Of a stretch of 64,000 nucleotides of DNA, positions 23,223 through 32,834 are shown piece after piece. Position 1 is the first letter of the stretch, and each line of letters starts with the position of its first letter. The DNA is from an uncultured Prevotella sp. GTDB lineage: Bacteria; Bacteroidota; Bacteroidia; Bacteroidales; Bacteroidaceae. The position numbers were made by a program, and so were the translations under genes. Under the pieces are notes generated by a model, which saw nothing but the letters and a program-made list of their open reading frames with translations, was not told where the DNA came from and did no database searches. The stretch lies in contig OMXK01000002.1 of the NCBI GenBank assembly GCA_900314995.1, positions 1-64,000 of the forward strand, given 5' to 3'.

Positions 23223-25490
23223 ATGAAAACTAAAAGATGTATCTTAACTTTGTTGGCAGGCTGCCTGGTGATGGCAGTGTCGGCACAATCGGACATGAAC
23301 AAGTTTGTTGACCAGTTGCTCCAGAAGATGACGCTGGAAGAGAAACTGGGTCAGTTGAATCTGGCACCAGCCAGTGACGAAATCGTCACGGGTGGGAATG
23401 TCGATACCGAGGTAGGAGCCCGCATCGCCAGCGGACAGCTTGGCGGTGTGTTCAATCTGAAAGGCGTAGACAAAATCAAGGCGCTTCAGGATATTGCTGT
23501 TAAGAAGTCACGTCTGGGAATCCCCCTTATCGTAGGAATGGATGTGATTCATGGCTATGAGACCATCTTCCCCATTCCCCTTGCCTTGTCATGTTCTTGG
23601 GATTTGGCTACCATTGAGAATATGGCCCGTGTTTCTGCCAGAGAGGCTACAGCCGACGGTATCAATTGGGTGTATTCGCCTATGGTAGACATCTCGCTGG
23701 ATGCCCGTTGGGGGCGTGTGGCAGAGAGTGGGGGAGAAGATCCCTTCCTTGGTAGTCAGATTGCCAAGGCTTATGTGCGTGGTTATCAGGGCGATCAGTA
23801 TGATACAGACAGGGTGATGGCCTGTGTGAAGCACTATGGCCTTTATGGAGCCGTAGAAGGTGGTCGTGACTATAATACAGTGGATATGAGTCATTTGCGC
23901 ATGTACAACCAGTATTTCCCTCCTTACAAGGCTGCGGCTGAGGCTGGAGCAGGCTCGTTTATGTCGTCATTCAACCTTGTTGATGGTCAGCATGCCACAG
24001 CCAATCGTTGGTTGCTTACCGATGTGCTCCGCAATCAGTGGAACTTCAACGGTTTCGTAGTGACAGATTACGGTTCGATTGGTGAGATGACGAACCACGG
24101 CTTTGGCAATCTGAAGCAGAACTCGGTGAAGGCGCTGAAGGCAGGTACAGATATGGACATGTGCTCAAATGGCTTTATCGGTACGCTGGCTGAGTCGTTG
24201 AAAGACGGTTCTGTTACGATGGCTGACATTGATCTTGCTTGCCGTCGTGTCTTGGAAGCCAAATACAAGTTGGGCCTTTTCGACAATCCCTATCGCTATC
24301 TGGACGCTAAGCGCAGGGCTCGTGATATCTATACTGACGAGCATCGTGCCATGTCGCGCCAGTTGGCTACAGAGACTTTCGTGCTACTGAAGAATGATCA
24401 TCAGACCCTGCCGTTGAAGAAACAAGGCAAGATAGCCCTGATTGGTCCGTTGGCCAATGATCGTGCTAATATTGCAGGCACTTGGTGTGTGGCCTATACC
24501 CCAGAGCGCTATCAGACAATAAAGGAAGGTATGGAACAGGCACTGAAAGGTAAAGCACAACTGTTGTATGCCCAAGGCTGTAACCTGACACGTGATGCAG
24601 CCTTACAGGAAGCTGCCGAGTTTGGCAAACATATTCCCAGAGTAGATGAGGCTAAGGCAAAAGCTGAGGCACTCGCTGTGGCAAGGGAGGCTGACGTGAT
24701 TGTGTGTGCTATGGGTGAAAGCGCAGAGTTCTCCGGAGAGAGCAGTAGTCGTGCTACGTTGGAGATGCCTGATGTGCAGCGCGAGCTGCTGGAGGCTCTT
24801 GTGGCACTGGGCAAGCCCGTCGTGCTGTTGAACTTCTCTGGTCGTGCTACCGTTCTGACCTGGGAACAAGCACATGTGGATGCCATCATGAACGTGTGGT
24901 TTGCAGGCTCCGAGGCAGGCAGGGCCATTGCCGATGTGTTGTTTGGCGATGTGGCTCCCAGTGGTCATCTGACGGTGACAATGCCTCGTGCGCTCGGGCA
25001 GGTACCTATTTATTATAATCATTTGAATACAGGTCGCCCAGTGGCAGAGGGTGCAGATCGCTATCAGAAGTTTGCCAGCAACTATCTGGAGGAGAGAAAC
25101 GATCCGCTTTATCCTTTCGGTTATGGCCTTACTTATACAACCTTCAACTACGGAAAACTGAACCTGAGTTCAGACCACATGGCGAAGGGCGGCAGTGTAG
25201 AAGCCGTACTGACTGTCGTTAATACAGGTAATTGCGAGGCTGATGAAGTGGTACAACTCTATATTCGTGACTTGGTGGCCGATGTAAGTCGTCCTGTAAA
25301 AGAACTCAAAGGCTTCCAACGTATCCATCTGAAGGCAGGTGAGCAGCGTGAGGTGAAGTTTACAATAACTCCCGACATGCTGCAGTATTACGATATTAAC
25401 GGCAATATCGTCCAAGGCGACGGCGAATTTGATATCATGGTGGGTTCCAATAGCCGTGATGTCATCAGTACCCGTTTGGTGGTGAATTAA
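23223..25490 (+). CDS. GH3 beta-glucosidase-type exo-hydrolase (PUL 1, BglX-like)
   Basis: A 755-residue secreted enzyme: signal peptide (MKTKRCILTLLAGCLVMAVSA), GH3 N-terminal barrel with KHYGLYGAVEGGRDYN and the nucleophile Asp in FVVTDYGSIGEM (about residue 282), GH3 C-terminal domain with AMGESAEFSGESSSRA, where the acid/base Glu of BglX-like enzymes lies, and a C-terminal fibronectin-like domain (VVQLYIRDLVADVSRPVKEL). It probably removes terminal beta-glucosyl residues from oligosaccharides in the periplasm. The ATG at 23223 gives the signal peptide and fits the promoter. The lyase-GH88 gene follows after 15 bases. Confidence 0.94.
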   Translation: MKTKRCILTLLAGCLVMAVSAQSDMNKFVDQLLQKMTLEEKLGQLNLAPASDEIVTGGNVDTEVGARIASGQLGGVFNLKGVDKIKALQDIAVKKSRLGIPLIVGMDVIHGYETIFPIPLALSCSWDLATIENMARVSAREATADGINWVYSPMVDISLDARWGRVAESGGEDPFLGSQIAKAYVRGYQGDQYDTDRVMACVKHYGLYGAVEGGRDYNTVDMSHLRMYNQYFPPYKAAAEAGAGSFMSSFNLVDGQHATANRWLLTDVLRNQWNFNGFVVTDYGSIGEMTNHGFGNLKQNSVKALKAGTDMDMCSNGFIGTLAESLKDGSVTMADIDLACRRVLEAKYKLGLFDNPYRYLDAKRRARDIYTDEHRAMSRQLATETFVLLKNDHQTLPLKKQGKIALIGPLANDRANIAGTWCVAYTPERYQTIKEGMEQALKGKAQLLYAQGCNLTRDAALQEAAEFGKHIPRVDEAKAKAEALAVAREADVIVCAMGESAEFSGESSSRATLEMPDVQRELLEALVALGKPVVLLNFSGRATVLTWEQAHVDAIMNVWFAGSEAGRAIADVLFGDVAPSGHLTVTMPRALGQVPIYYNHLNTGRPVAEGADRYQKFASNYLEERNDPLYPFGYGLTYTTFNYGKLNLSSDHMAKGGSVEAVLTVVNTGNCEADEVVQLYIRDLVADVSRPVKELKGFQRIHLKAGEQREVKFTITPDMLQYYDINGNIVQGDGEFDIMVGSNSRDVISTRLVVN

Positions 25491-25505
25491 CCGTCTCACT
25501 GTCAT

Positions 25506-27809
25506 ATGAGGAAACTACTTTTTATCACACTATTCATTACAATTGCAGGTGGTGTTCAGGCTCAGATAATCTGGGATAAGCCCCATCTGGCAGAAGTTAA
25601 GGCTCATCTGTATCAACCTGTCTATAGTATGGCTTATCACCATCTGATAGACGGGGCGGAAGAGGCTTTAAGGCAGAGCCCTCCTACTGTAATGCAGAAG
25701 AACAAGGTGGCTGCCAGTGGCGACAAACACGATTACCTGAGCCTGAGCCGCTATTTCTGGCCAGATCCCACAAAGTCAGATGGTCTGCCGTATATAAACC
25801 GTGACGGCATGTCGAATCCAGAATTGGAAAGGTTGGACCGTAACCGTTTGTCGGAGATGACATCAGCCGTTTCCACACTTGCCTTGGCATGGTATTTTAC
25901 CAATGAGGAAAAATATGCCTCGAAAGCAGTGGAGATGATTCGGACATGGTTTATTAATAAAGGTACGCGCATGAACCCAAATATGAACTATGCGCAGATT
26001 GTCCCAGGGCAGAATGGTGACAAGGGCCGCTGTTATGGTCTGATTGACAGTTACGCATTCGTGGAGATGCTCGACGGTGTGCAGCTGTTGGCGTCGTCGA
26101 AGGCTTTCACTTCTCAAGATCAGAAAGACTTGAAAGCATGGTTCTCAAGGTTTCTTGAATGGATGCTTAACAGTGACCAGGGTAGGGAAGAGGCGCGCCA
26201 ACTCAACAACCATGCTACAGCTTATGATGTGCAGGTTATCGCCTATGCACATTTCACTGGAAATCGGAAAGTCATGGACGAACGTCTGTCTCAGTTCTAT
26301 AGGAAGCGGATGCTCACTCAGATTGAAGCTGATGGCAGACAGCCTCAGGAACTACGCCGTACATTGGCCTTTGGTTATTCACAATACAACCTGTCGCACA
26401 TTATCGACCTCTTTCAGATAGTGCGCCATTCGGGATGTGAACTTGAAGGCATGCCGCTGTTGCAAAAAGCAGCCGACTTTCTGGCCCGTTATATAGGTAA
26501 GCGGGTGGATGAATGGCCATATCAGCAGATTAACGGTTGGGATGAGAAACAGAATGCGCTGTGTCAAGACCTATATCGTCTTTATTTGCTTGATAATGAT
26601 AGAGCTGATTACTTGAGACTAGCCAAAAAGCATGTTGTCAGGCACTGGAACGACCGTTTCTTCCTGCTTTACTATGTACCAGATGCTACAGACCACGCTT
26701 TTGCTCAAGCAGAAGTTCAGCTGCGCTATCAGCTGCAGCAGGTGGACAGTCTGCGAAAGGTACAGAACGACAGATGTATGATGCCGCGTTCTGTAGAGAA
26801 AGATGGTTCATTGCGTATGGTGGGCATTGGTGACTGGTGTTCCGGATTCCTGTCAGGCGAACTTTGGATGATGTATCAATTTACGCATGACCCATATTGG
26901 CGCGAACAGGCTGTGACAAATACCTGGAGACTAGAGGATAATAAATGGAATGGCAGCAGTCATGACCTCGGCTTTATGATGTATGACTCCTTTGGTGTAG
27001 CATATAGGCTGACAGGCGAGCAATCTTATCGTGATGTGGTGTTGCAGGCAGCCAGGACATTGGCAACTCGTTATGACGAACGTGTGGGCTGTATCCGTTC
27101 ATGGAGTTGGGGAACACCCGACAGGTGGAAATATGCGGTGATTATCGACAATATGATGAATCTGGAGTTGCTCTTTGAGGCCAGTCGTCTGACGGGTGAT
27201 GAACATTATCGTAATATTGCGATCAGTCATGCCAATACGACGATGAAAAATCATTTCCGAGCTGACGGCTCGTGCTATCATGTCGTGGATTATGAGCCTG
27301 ATGATGGCAGTGTCATTAAACGTATCACTCATCAGGGACTCTCTGATGAAAGTGTTTGGGGCCGTGGACAGGGCTGGGCAATCTATGGTTACACCATGTG
27401 CTATCGTTATACCCATGATCCGGCTTATTTAGATCAGGCACGGAAGACAGTGGATTTCTGGTTCTCTCAGGAGCAGATGCCTGACGACCTGATCCCCTAT
27501 TGGGATATGCGTGACCCCGCTATCCCGAGTGCGCCTCGTGATGCATCTGCCGCAGCCATTATCGCTTCTGCGCTTTATGAACTGGCATCCTATGATGAGG
27601 AGAAAGCTGAACTCTATCGAAAGTATGCAGATAAGATCGCCCATAATTTGGAGTCCAGTTATCAACCAATGCCCGGGACAGCACAGGGTTTCTTATTGCT
27701 ACATTCCACGGGTAACTATCCTGCCCGTGATGAGATAGACGTGCCCATTAACTATGCTGACTATTACTATCTGGAAACATTGCTACGAAGAGCTGAGAGT
27801 GTAAAATGA
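25506..27809 (+). CDS. Bifunctional uronate lyase (alginate-lyase superfamily) - GH88 unsaturated glucuronyl hydrolase
   Basis: A 767-residue secreted protein (signal MRKLLFITLFITIAGGVQA) built of two (alpha/alpha) domains. About 20-390 is an alginate-lyase-type domain (PF05426, as in PL5/PL38): HDYLSLSRYFWPDPTKSDGL, catalytic region LNNHATAYDVQ (about 233-243) and DGRQPQELRRTLAFGYSQYN. About 410-767 is GH88: HDLGFMMYD (catalytic-type Asp, about 487), IIDNMMNLELL (second Asp, about 546), WGRGQGWAIYGY (about 617) and PYWDMRDP...RDASAAAI. The first half would cut a uronate chain by beta-elimination and the second would remove the unsaturated uronyl end this creates. Both sets of key residues appear present. 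It closes the PUL 1 operon. Confidence 0.85.
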   Translation: MRKLLFITLFITIAGGVQAQIIWDKPHLAEVKAHLYQPVYSMAYHHLIDGAEEALRQSPPTVMQKNKVAASGDKHDYLSLSRYFWPDPTKSDGLPYINRDGMSNPELERLDRNRLSEMTSAVSTLALAWYFTNEEKYASKAVEMIRTWFINKGTRMNPNMNYAQIVPGQNGDKGRCYGLIDSYAFVEMLDGVQLLASSKAFTSQDQKDLKAWFSRFLEWMLNSDQGREEARQLNNHATAYDVQVIAYAHFTGNRKVMDERLSQFYRKRMLTQIEADGRQPQELRRTLAFGYSQYNLSHIIDLFQIVRHSGCELEGMPLLQKAADFLARYIGKRVDEWPYQQINGWDEKQNALCQDLYRLYLLDNDRADYLRLAKKHVVRHWNDRFFLLYYVPDATDHAFAQAEVQLRYQLQQVDSLRKVQNDRCMMPRSVEKDGSLRMVGIGDWCSGFLSGELWMMYQFTHDPYWREQAVTNTWRLEDNKWNGSSHDLGFMMYDSFGVAYRLTGEQSYRDVVLQAARTLATRYDERVGCIRSWSWGTPDRWKYAVIIDNMMNLELLFEASRLTGDEHYRNIAISHANTTMKNHFRADGSCYHVVDYEPDDGSVIKRITHQGLSDESVWGRGQGWAIYGYTMCYRYTHDPAYLDQARKTVDFWFSQEQMPDDLIPYWDMRDPAIPSAPRDASAAAIIASALYELASYDEEKAELYRKYADKIAHNLESSYQPMPGTAQGFLLLHSTGNYPARDEIDVPINYADYYYLETLLRRAESVK

Positions 27810-27821
27810 ACACTCTCAGCT
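27791..27821 (+). terminator. Hairpin at the end of PUL 1
   Basis: AGCTGAGAGTG (27791-27801) and CACTCTCAGCT (27811-27821) form a perfect 11-bp stem that includes the stop codon of the lyase-GH88 gene. No T run follows, so it may act as a 3'-end stabiliser or a weak terminator. Confidence 0.5.
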
Positions 27822-27834
27822 AAATGGCAAAAAT

Positions 27835-27884
27835 GCCCCAAAAAGGCGATAAATGTATTTTTTACACCTCTATATTTAGTCCAC
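27835..27884 (+). promoter_or_regulatory. 50-bp conserved element, copy B (PUL 2 leader)
   Basis: It matches the element at 12995-13044 in 44 of 50 bases; differences are single bases at three places plus a run near the end. It lies about 185 bases before the PUL 2 susC start. Its conserved part spans about five helical turns, enough for a dimeric regulator. Confidence 0.75.
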
Positions 27885-28000
27885 TCTTTTGCGTAATTCG
27901 TGAAATTGTAATTTGCTGTAATATAGCAATTTAAATATTAATACAGATTATATTCATCCACTTTTTCCGTTCTATAGCTAAAACGTAATCATATTTTGAC

Positions 28001-28008
28001 TAATTTTG
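28001..28008 (+). promoter_or_regulatory. -7 box of the PUL 2 susC operon
   Basis: TAATTTTG, 62 bases before the ATG, without a good -33 box, which suits an activator-dependent PUL promoter. Confidence 0.6.
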
Positions 28009-28069
28009 CAAACGAATTCTAAAAAGGATTTAATTTTCTAACTTTATATTAACAATAACAAAATCAAGT

Positions 28070-31000
28070 ATGAAAAAAAGCAGGTTAATGATGATGTTGT
28101 TGGCACTCACGGTGTCACTAACATCTTTTGCCCAGGGAATTCTGGGTACTGTGGTCGACGACCTTGGTGAACCAGTGATCGGTGCATCCGTTGTCGAAAA
28201 AGGTAATCCTCAGAACGGTACCATTACCAACATGGATGGACAGTTCACACTGAAGGTGAATGAGGGTACCACAATTGTTGTTTCGTATATTGGCTACACA
28301 ACGCAGGAGTTGACAGCCAGAAGTAACATGACCATCACACTGAAAGAAGACGCTCAGACACTTCAGGACGTTGTGGTGATTGGTTATGGTGTACAGAAGA
28401 AGAGCGTAGTTACCGCTTCTATCGCAAAGGTGTCGTCTGACGACCTCGACGGTACGGCACCTGTCCGTATGGACAATGCCTTGAAGGGTCTGGCTGCTGG
28501 TGTGAACGTAACTTCTTCATCAGGTCAGCCTGGTGCAGCTTCACGTATACGTATACGTGGTGTGGGTACCGTTAATAATAGTGACCCGTTGTATATCGTA
28601 GACGGTATGCCTATCGAGGGTGGTCTCGACTACATCAATCCTAGTGATATCGAGAGTATTGAGGTGCTGAAGGATGCTGCCTCTGGTGCCATCTATGGAG
28701 CCCGTGCTGCCAATGGTGTAATTCTTGTGACCACAAAGAAGGGTAAGCTTGGCAAGGTAACTGTGAATTACAATTTCTCTCAGGGTTGGCAGACTGCATG
28801 GAAGCATCGTGACGTGCTCGATGCAACAGGCTATATGGTGATGCAGAACGAAGGTCTTGTAAACGCAGGACAGGCTCCGAAATATGCTGATCCTTATAAC
28901 GTAAAAACCAATACAGACTGGCAGGATCTGCTTTTCAACGACAATGCTCCTGTACAGAACCACGAATTGACCCTGAGTGGTGCTTCAGAGAAGGTGAACT
29001 ATTATTTCTCACTGGGTTATTTTGATCAGGAAGGTATCGTAGGTGGAAACTATGGTCACTCTAACTATAACCGTCTTACCCTGCGTGGTAATTTCAACTT
29101 CAACGTATTTGACGTAGAGAAGGAGCGCAATTGGTTGAACAAACTTGATGTTGCCGTGAACCTTTCATACGCTCGTGTGAAGTCATCAGGTCTCGATGTT
29201 AACTCTCAGTGGGGTAATGAGATTGGCTCTGCCCTTGCTCTGCCACCAGTCATTGCTCCTTATGTTTCAGGACAGGATGCTCAGGATCAGATTGATTTCT
29301 ATTCATCAACTTATCCCAATGAATATGTTCCGATGTACGATAATGGTCAGTTGCTGAATATTCCAGGTGCAGGCTTCAATGAGATGGCCAACCCACTGGC
29401 ATCATTCCAGCTGCCTGCTCAGAAGAACTGGAGCCATAAGTTCGTGAGCAACTTCTCTGCAACTTTGAGCATTTGGGACGGTTTGAAGTACCGTGTCAGC
29501 TATAGCACTGACATGTCTTTCTGGGGCAATCAGAATCATGCTTTACCTTATTGGATTTCTCCAACTAAGCACCGTAACTACTCTTCAGCCTCTATGGAGA
29601 GTGATCGTGGAACTGTATGGCAGTTGGAAAATGTGCTTTCTTATGACAAGACTTTCGACAAGCATACTGTAAACGTAGTGCTGGGACAGTCAGCTTTTGA
29701 GAATTCTGGTTGGACACTTGGTGCCTCTCGTAATAACTTGAAGGACTATTCAAAGCCCTGGATCAACGCAGCTACAGGTCTTGCCTCTGACGGTGACCGT
29801 GACGGTTGGGGTGGTCCTGGCGTAAATCACACGATGTCTTCGCTCTTCGCACGTTTGAGCTATAACTATGACGAGCGCTATATGGTTCAGGGTACGATTC
29901 GCCGTGATGGTTCCAGTCGTTTCGGTACAAATAACAAATATGGTGTGTTCCCATCTGTATCAGTTGGATGGAACGTGATGAACGAGAAATTCATGAAGAG
30001 CACCAATGACTGGCTCAACAATCTGAAGGTTCGTTTCAGCTGGGGTAAGAACGGTAACGATAATATCGGTGATTTCCGTTACACCGTGCTGACACAGGGC
30101 GGTAATAACTATGGTTATGGTATGGCTGGCGGTGAGAAGGAGAACAATAGCTCGAAGGCTAGTGGTCTTGCTAACCCCGACCTGAAGTGGGAGGAGTCAG
30201 AGCAGTACGACCTCGGTATTGACTTCGGCTTCCTGAACAATAAGCTGACCTTCACCGTCGACTGGTTCAAGAAGAAGACCAATGGCATGCTGAAGGATAT
30301 GAATATCCCGTCGTATGTGGGTGAGTCTAAGCCTATCGGTAACGTTGGTGATATGGAGAACACAGGTATCGAGTTCGAACTTGGCTATAAGTTCAATATC
30401 TCAGATGCCAAGTTCCAGATCAAGGCCAATGCCTCTTATCTGAAGAACAAGTTGGTGAAACTGGGTAACGCAGCAGGTTACGAGACCTATGATAATGTAT
30501 CGAACCTGGGTAATATTTCACGTGCAGAGGCTGGCGAGCCCTTCCCCTATTTCTGGGGTTACAAGACAGCGGGCATCTTCCAGAATTGGGATGAGGTAAA
30601 CGCTTATACTGGTGCTAACGGTTTGATTCAGCCAGACGCTCGTCCAGGATATGTCCGCTTTGTTGATATCAATGGTGACGGCACCATCGACGATGCCGAC
30701 CGTACGAAGATTGGTAAGGGTACACCTGACTGGACCTTTGGTGGTACATTCAATGCTGCTTGGAAGGGCTTCGACTTCATGATGTTCTGGCAGGGTACAT
30801 ACGGTAATGATATCTTTGATGCTACTCGTCGTCTCGACCTTCCTGCCATCAACCTGCCTTCATGGTTCCTCGGACGTTGGACGGGTGAGGGTACTTCTGA
30901 CAAATATCCTATTTATATCCAGGGTGATGCCACCAACTGGCAGGCTTCTGACCTTTATATCCACGACGGTAGCTATATCCGTCTGAAGAATATCGAGTTG

Positions 31001-31204
31001 GGCTACACAATTCCAGAGTATCTTACCAAGCGGGCGTTTATCAGCCGTCTGCGCCTCTACGTGGCAGCAGAAAACCTGCTGACATTCACCAAGTACTGGG
31101 GCTTCGATCCTGAAATCTCTTCAGCTGCCACCTCTTGTGGTGTTGACTTCGGCGTATATCCGCAGCCTCGTGTCCTCCGTGTTGGTGTAAACCTCACTTT
31201 TTAA
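28070..31204 (+). CDS. susC: SusC-like TonB-dependent outer-membrane transporter (PUL 2)
   Basis: A 1044-residue protein with signal peptide (MKKSRLMMMLLALTVSLTSF), a carboxypeptidase-regulatory-like domain (GTVVDDLGEPVIGASVVEK), DVVVIGYGVQKKSVV, plug signatures NNSDPLYIVDGMP and VLKDAASGAIYGARAANG, and a beta barrel ending GVNLTF. It imports oligosaccharides with TonB energy. The N-terminal 110 residues are nearly the same as in the PUL 1 SusC, the barrel much less so. SusD follows after 53 bases. Confidence 0.96.
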   Translation: MKKSRLMMMLLALTVSLTSFAQGILGTVVDDLGEPVIGASVVEKGNPQNGTITNMDGQFTLKVNEGTTIVVSYIGYTTQELTARSNMTITLKEDAQTLQDVVVIGYGVQKKSVVTASIAKVSSDDLDGTAPVRMDNALKGLAAGVNVTSSSGQPGAASRIRIRGVGTVNNSDPLYIVDGMPIEGGLDYINPSDIESIEVLKDAASGAIYGARAANGVILVTTKKGKLGKVTVNYNFSQGWQTAWKHRDVLDATGYMVMQNEGLVNAGQAPKYADPYNVKTNTDWQDLLFNDNAPVQNHELTLSGASEKVNYYFSLGYFDQEGIVGGNYGHSNYNRLTLRGNFNFNVFDVEKERNWLNKLDVAVNLSYARVKSSGLDVNSQWGNEIGSALALPPVIAPYVSGQDAQDQIDFYSSTYPNEYVPMYDNGQLLNIPGAGFNEMANPLASFQLPAQKNWSHKFVSNFSATLSIWDGLKYRVSYSTDMSFWGNQNHALPYWISPTKHRNYSSASMESDRGTVWQLENVLSYDKTFDKHTVNVVLGQSAFENSGWTLGASRNNLKDYSKPWINAATGLASDGDRDGWGGPGVNHTMSSLFARLSYNYDERYMVQGTIRRDGSSRFGTNNKYGVFPSVSVGWNVMNEKFMKSTNDWLNNLKVRFSWGKNGNDNIGDFRYTVLTQGGNNYGYGMAGGEKENNSSKASGLANPDLKWEESEQYDLGIDFGFLNNKLTFTVDWFKKKTNGMLKDMNIPSYVGESKPIGNVGDMENTGIEFELGYKFNISDAKFQIKANASYLKNKLVKLGNAAGYETYDNVSNLGNISRAEAGEPFPYFWGYKTAGIFQNWDEVNAYTGANGLIQPDARPGYVRFVDINGDGTIDDADRTKIGKGTPDWTFGGTFNAAWKGFDFMMFWQGTYGNDIFDATRRLDLPAINLPSWFLGRWTGEGTSDKYPIYIQGDATNWQASDLYIHDGSYIRLKNIELGYTIPEYLTKRAFISRLRLYVAAENLLTFTKYWGFDPEISSAATSCGVDFGVYPQPRVLRVGVNLTF

Positions 31205-31257
31205 TGATAAAGGATAATAAGGTAAACTAGTATAAAAGGAAATAATATATAGGAATT

Positions 31258-32802
31258 ATGAAAGCAAACAAGATAATATTAGGAATGTTCGCTGCACTGG
31301 CAATGACCAGCTGTAAGGACAGCTTTCTGGAGGTGACCAGTCCAACCGACACCTTCATTGACGAATACTACACCACAAAAACTTCACTTGATGAAGCTCT
31401 GGTGGCCGCATACGCACCTCTGCACTGGTATGACTATGGTTCAACATGGCAGTACAATGCCCTGAACTTCGTTTCAGAGTTTATGAGTGATGATATGTAT
31501 CCCAATGGCAGTAGTAATACTGACCAGCCGATGCTTCAGCTGATGTTCAACTACTCTTGTACTCCGATTGTCTGTCTGACAGGTATCTGGAGCGACAGCT
31601 ATTCAGGTGTAAAGCGCAGCAATGATGTGCTGACATACGCTGAGTGGGTGGCTGAAAAGGGTAATATCACTGCTACAGAGAAGGCTGACTACGAGGCTCA
31701 GGCTCGTCTGCTTCGCGTGTTCTATTATCTGCAGTTGTGGAAATTCTATGGCAACGTTCCCTGCTACTTTGAGAACCTTCCTTCACCTTATATCTCTGAA
31801 CAGCTGACAGCTGACGAGGTATATGCCAAGGTGATTGCCGAACTAGAGGATATTATTGCTAGTGGTAACTTGAAGGATGATTATCCCGCAGACCAGAAAG
31901 GTCATGTGACGAAACCCCTGGCGTATATGATTTATGCTGAGATGGTGATGATCCAGAATGATAATGGCCGTTATGCAAAAGCCCTTGCATACATGCAGGA
32001 ACTGATCAATAGCGGTCGTTACCAGCTGACAGCTAACTTCCAGGATATCTGGGAAGAGAGCGGAGAGTGGAATGCTGAGTCAATCTTTGAGATCAATTAT
32101 TTCGACGATAACTCCGTACGTGGTTGGAATAACCAGTTGGGTGCCGGTGGTGCCGTGTTCCCACGTCTACATGGTCCACGTAGCTGGAAAGCTAATGCCG
32201 GCGATCCCTTTGAGGATGTAGACGCAGGCTGGGGCTTCAGTGCTATTCCCCTACATTCTGTAGCTAGCTTCGAAGAGGGTGATAAACGTAAGGAATTCTC
32301 TGCCTTCGACCTAAATGCGCATGGAACATCTGATGATCCGGGTTGGATGGCTACTGGCTATTGCCTCTATAAGTATATGTGTCGTAAAAGCAATAACAAA
32401 GACCAGAAGGCTGATGCGGACCTCGGTTTCAACAACAATCTCCGTGTATATCGTTATGCTGAGACTCTGCTGAATGCTGCCGAGTTGTTGCTGAAGACAG
32501 GTGGTAGTGGTTCTGAAGCTGCTAAGTATGTCGATGAAGTTCGTGCCCGTGCTGGTCTTGCAGCCCTTGGCAATGTGACAGAGGACGATATTCTGAACGA
32601 GCGTCGTCATGAATTGATGGGCGAAGGTAAGCGTTACTTTGACCTCGTCCGTACAGGCAAGGCAGCATCGGTGCTGACTCCTGCCAACGACACTGGTGGC
32701 TATCGTACTAAGACATGGTCTGAGGATGTACGTTATCTTCCTATTCCACAGGCTGATATCGATGCTGCTCAGGGTACGCTCAAGCAGAATGGTAGTTATT
32801 AA
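31258..32802 (+). CDS. susD: SusD-like surface glycan-binding lipoprotein (PUL 2)
   Basis: A 514-residue RagB/SusD protein with lipoprotein signal ALAMTSCKDSFLEV, SusD helices AQARLLRVFYYLQLWKFYGN, and C-terminal pattern YRYAETLLNAAELLLKTG...VDEVRARAGL...GEGKRYFDLVRTG...YLPIPQADID. Normal length. Forms the extracellular lid of the SusC at 28070; the binding-lipoprotein gene follows after 32 bases. Confidence 0.96.
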   Translation: MKANKIILGMFAALAMTSCKDSFLEVTSPTDTFIDEYYTTKTSLDEALVAAYAPLHWYDYGSTWQYNALNFVSEFMSDDMYPNGSSNTDQPMLQLMFNYSCTPIVCLTGIWSDSYSGVKRSNDVLTYAEWVAEKGNITATEKADYEAQARLLRVFYYLQLWKFYGNVPCYFENLPSPYISEQLTADEVYAKVIAELEDIIASGNLKDDYPADQKGHVTKPLAYMIYAEMVMIQNDNGRYAKALAYMQELINSGRYQLTANFQDIWEESGEWNAESIFEINYFDDNSVRGWNNQLGAGGAVFPRLHGPRSWKANAGDPFEDVDAGWGFSAIPLHSVASFEEGDKRKEFSAFDLNAHGTSDDPGWMATGYCLYKYMCRKSNNKDQKADADLGFNNNLRVYRYAETLLNAAELLLKTGGSGSEAAKYVDEVRARAGLAALGNVTEDDILNERRHELMGEGKRYFDLVRTGKAASVLTPANDTGGYRTKTWSEDVRYLPIPQADIDAAQGTLKQNGSY

Positions 32803-32834
32803 TTCAACATATTCATCATAAAGAGAACAACAAT

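Larger units (their letters stand above)
16902..27809 (+). other. PUL 1: polysaccharide utilization locus
   Basis: SusC, SusD, a glycan-binding lipoprotein, GH3 and a uronate lyase-GH88 fusion, with a divergent DUF6377 regulator. The enzyme set suggests a beta-linked polysaccharide with uronic acid residues; the exact glycan is inference. Confidence 0.85.

Noticed and set aside
28542-28559. 18-bp perfect palindrome CACGTATACGTATACGTG in the PUL 2 susC
   Set aside because: It follows from the codons of Arg-Ile-Arg-Ile-Arg within a conserved plug sequence, so a regulatory role is unlikely.
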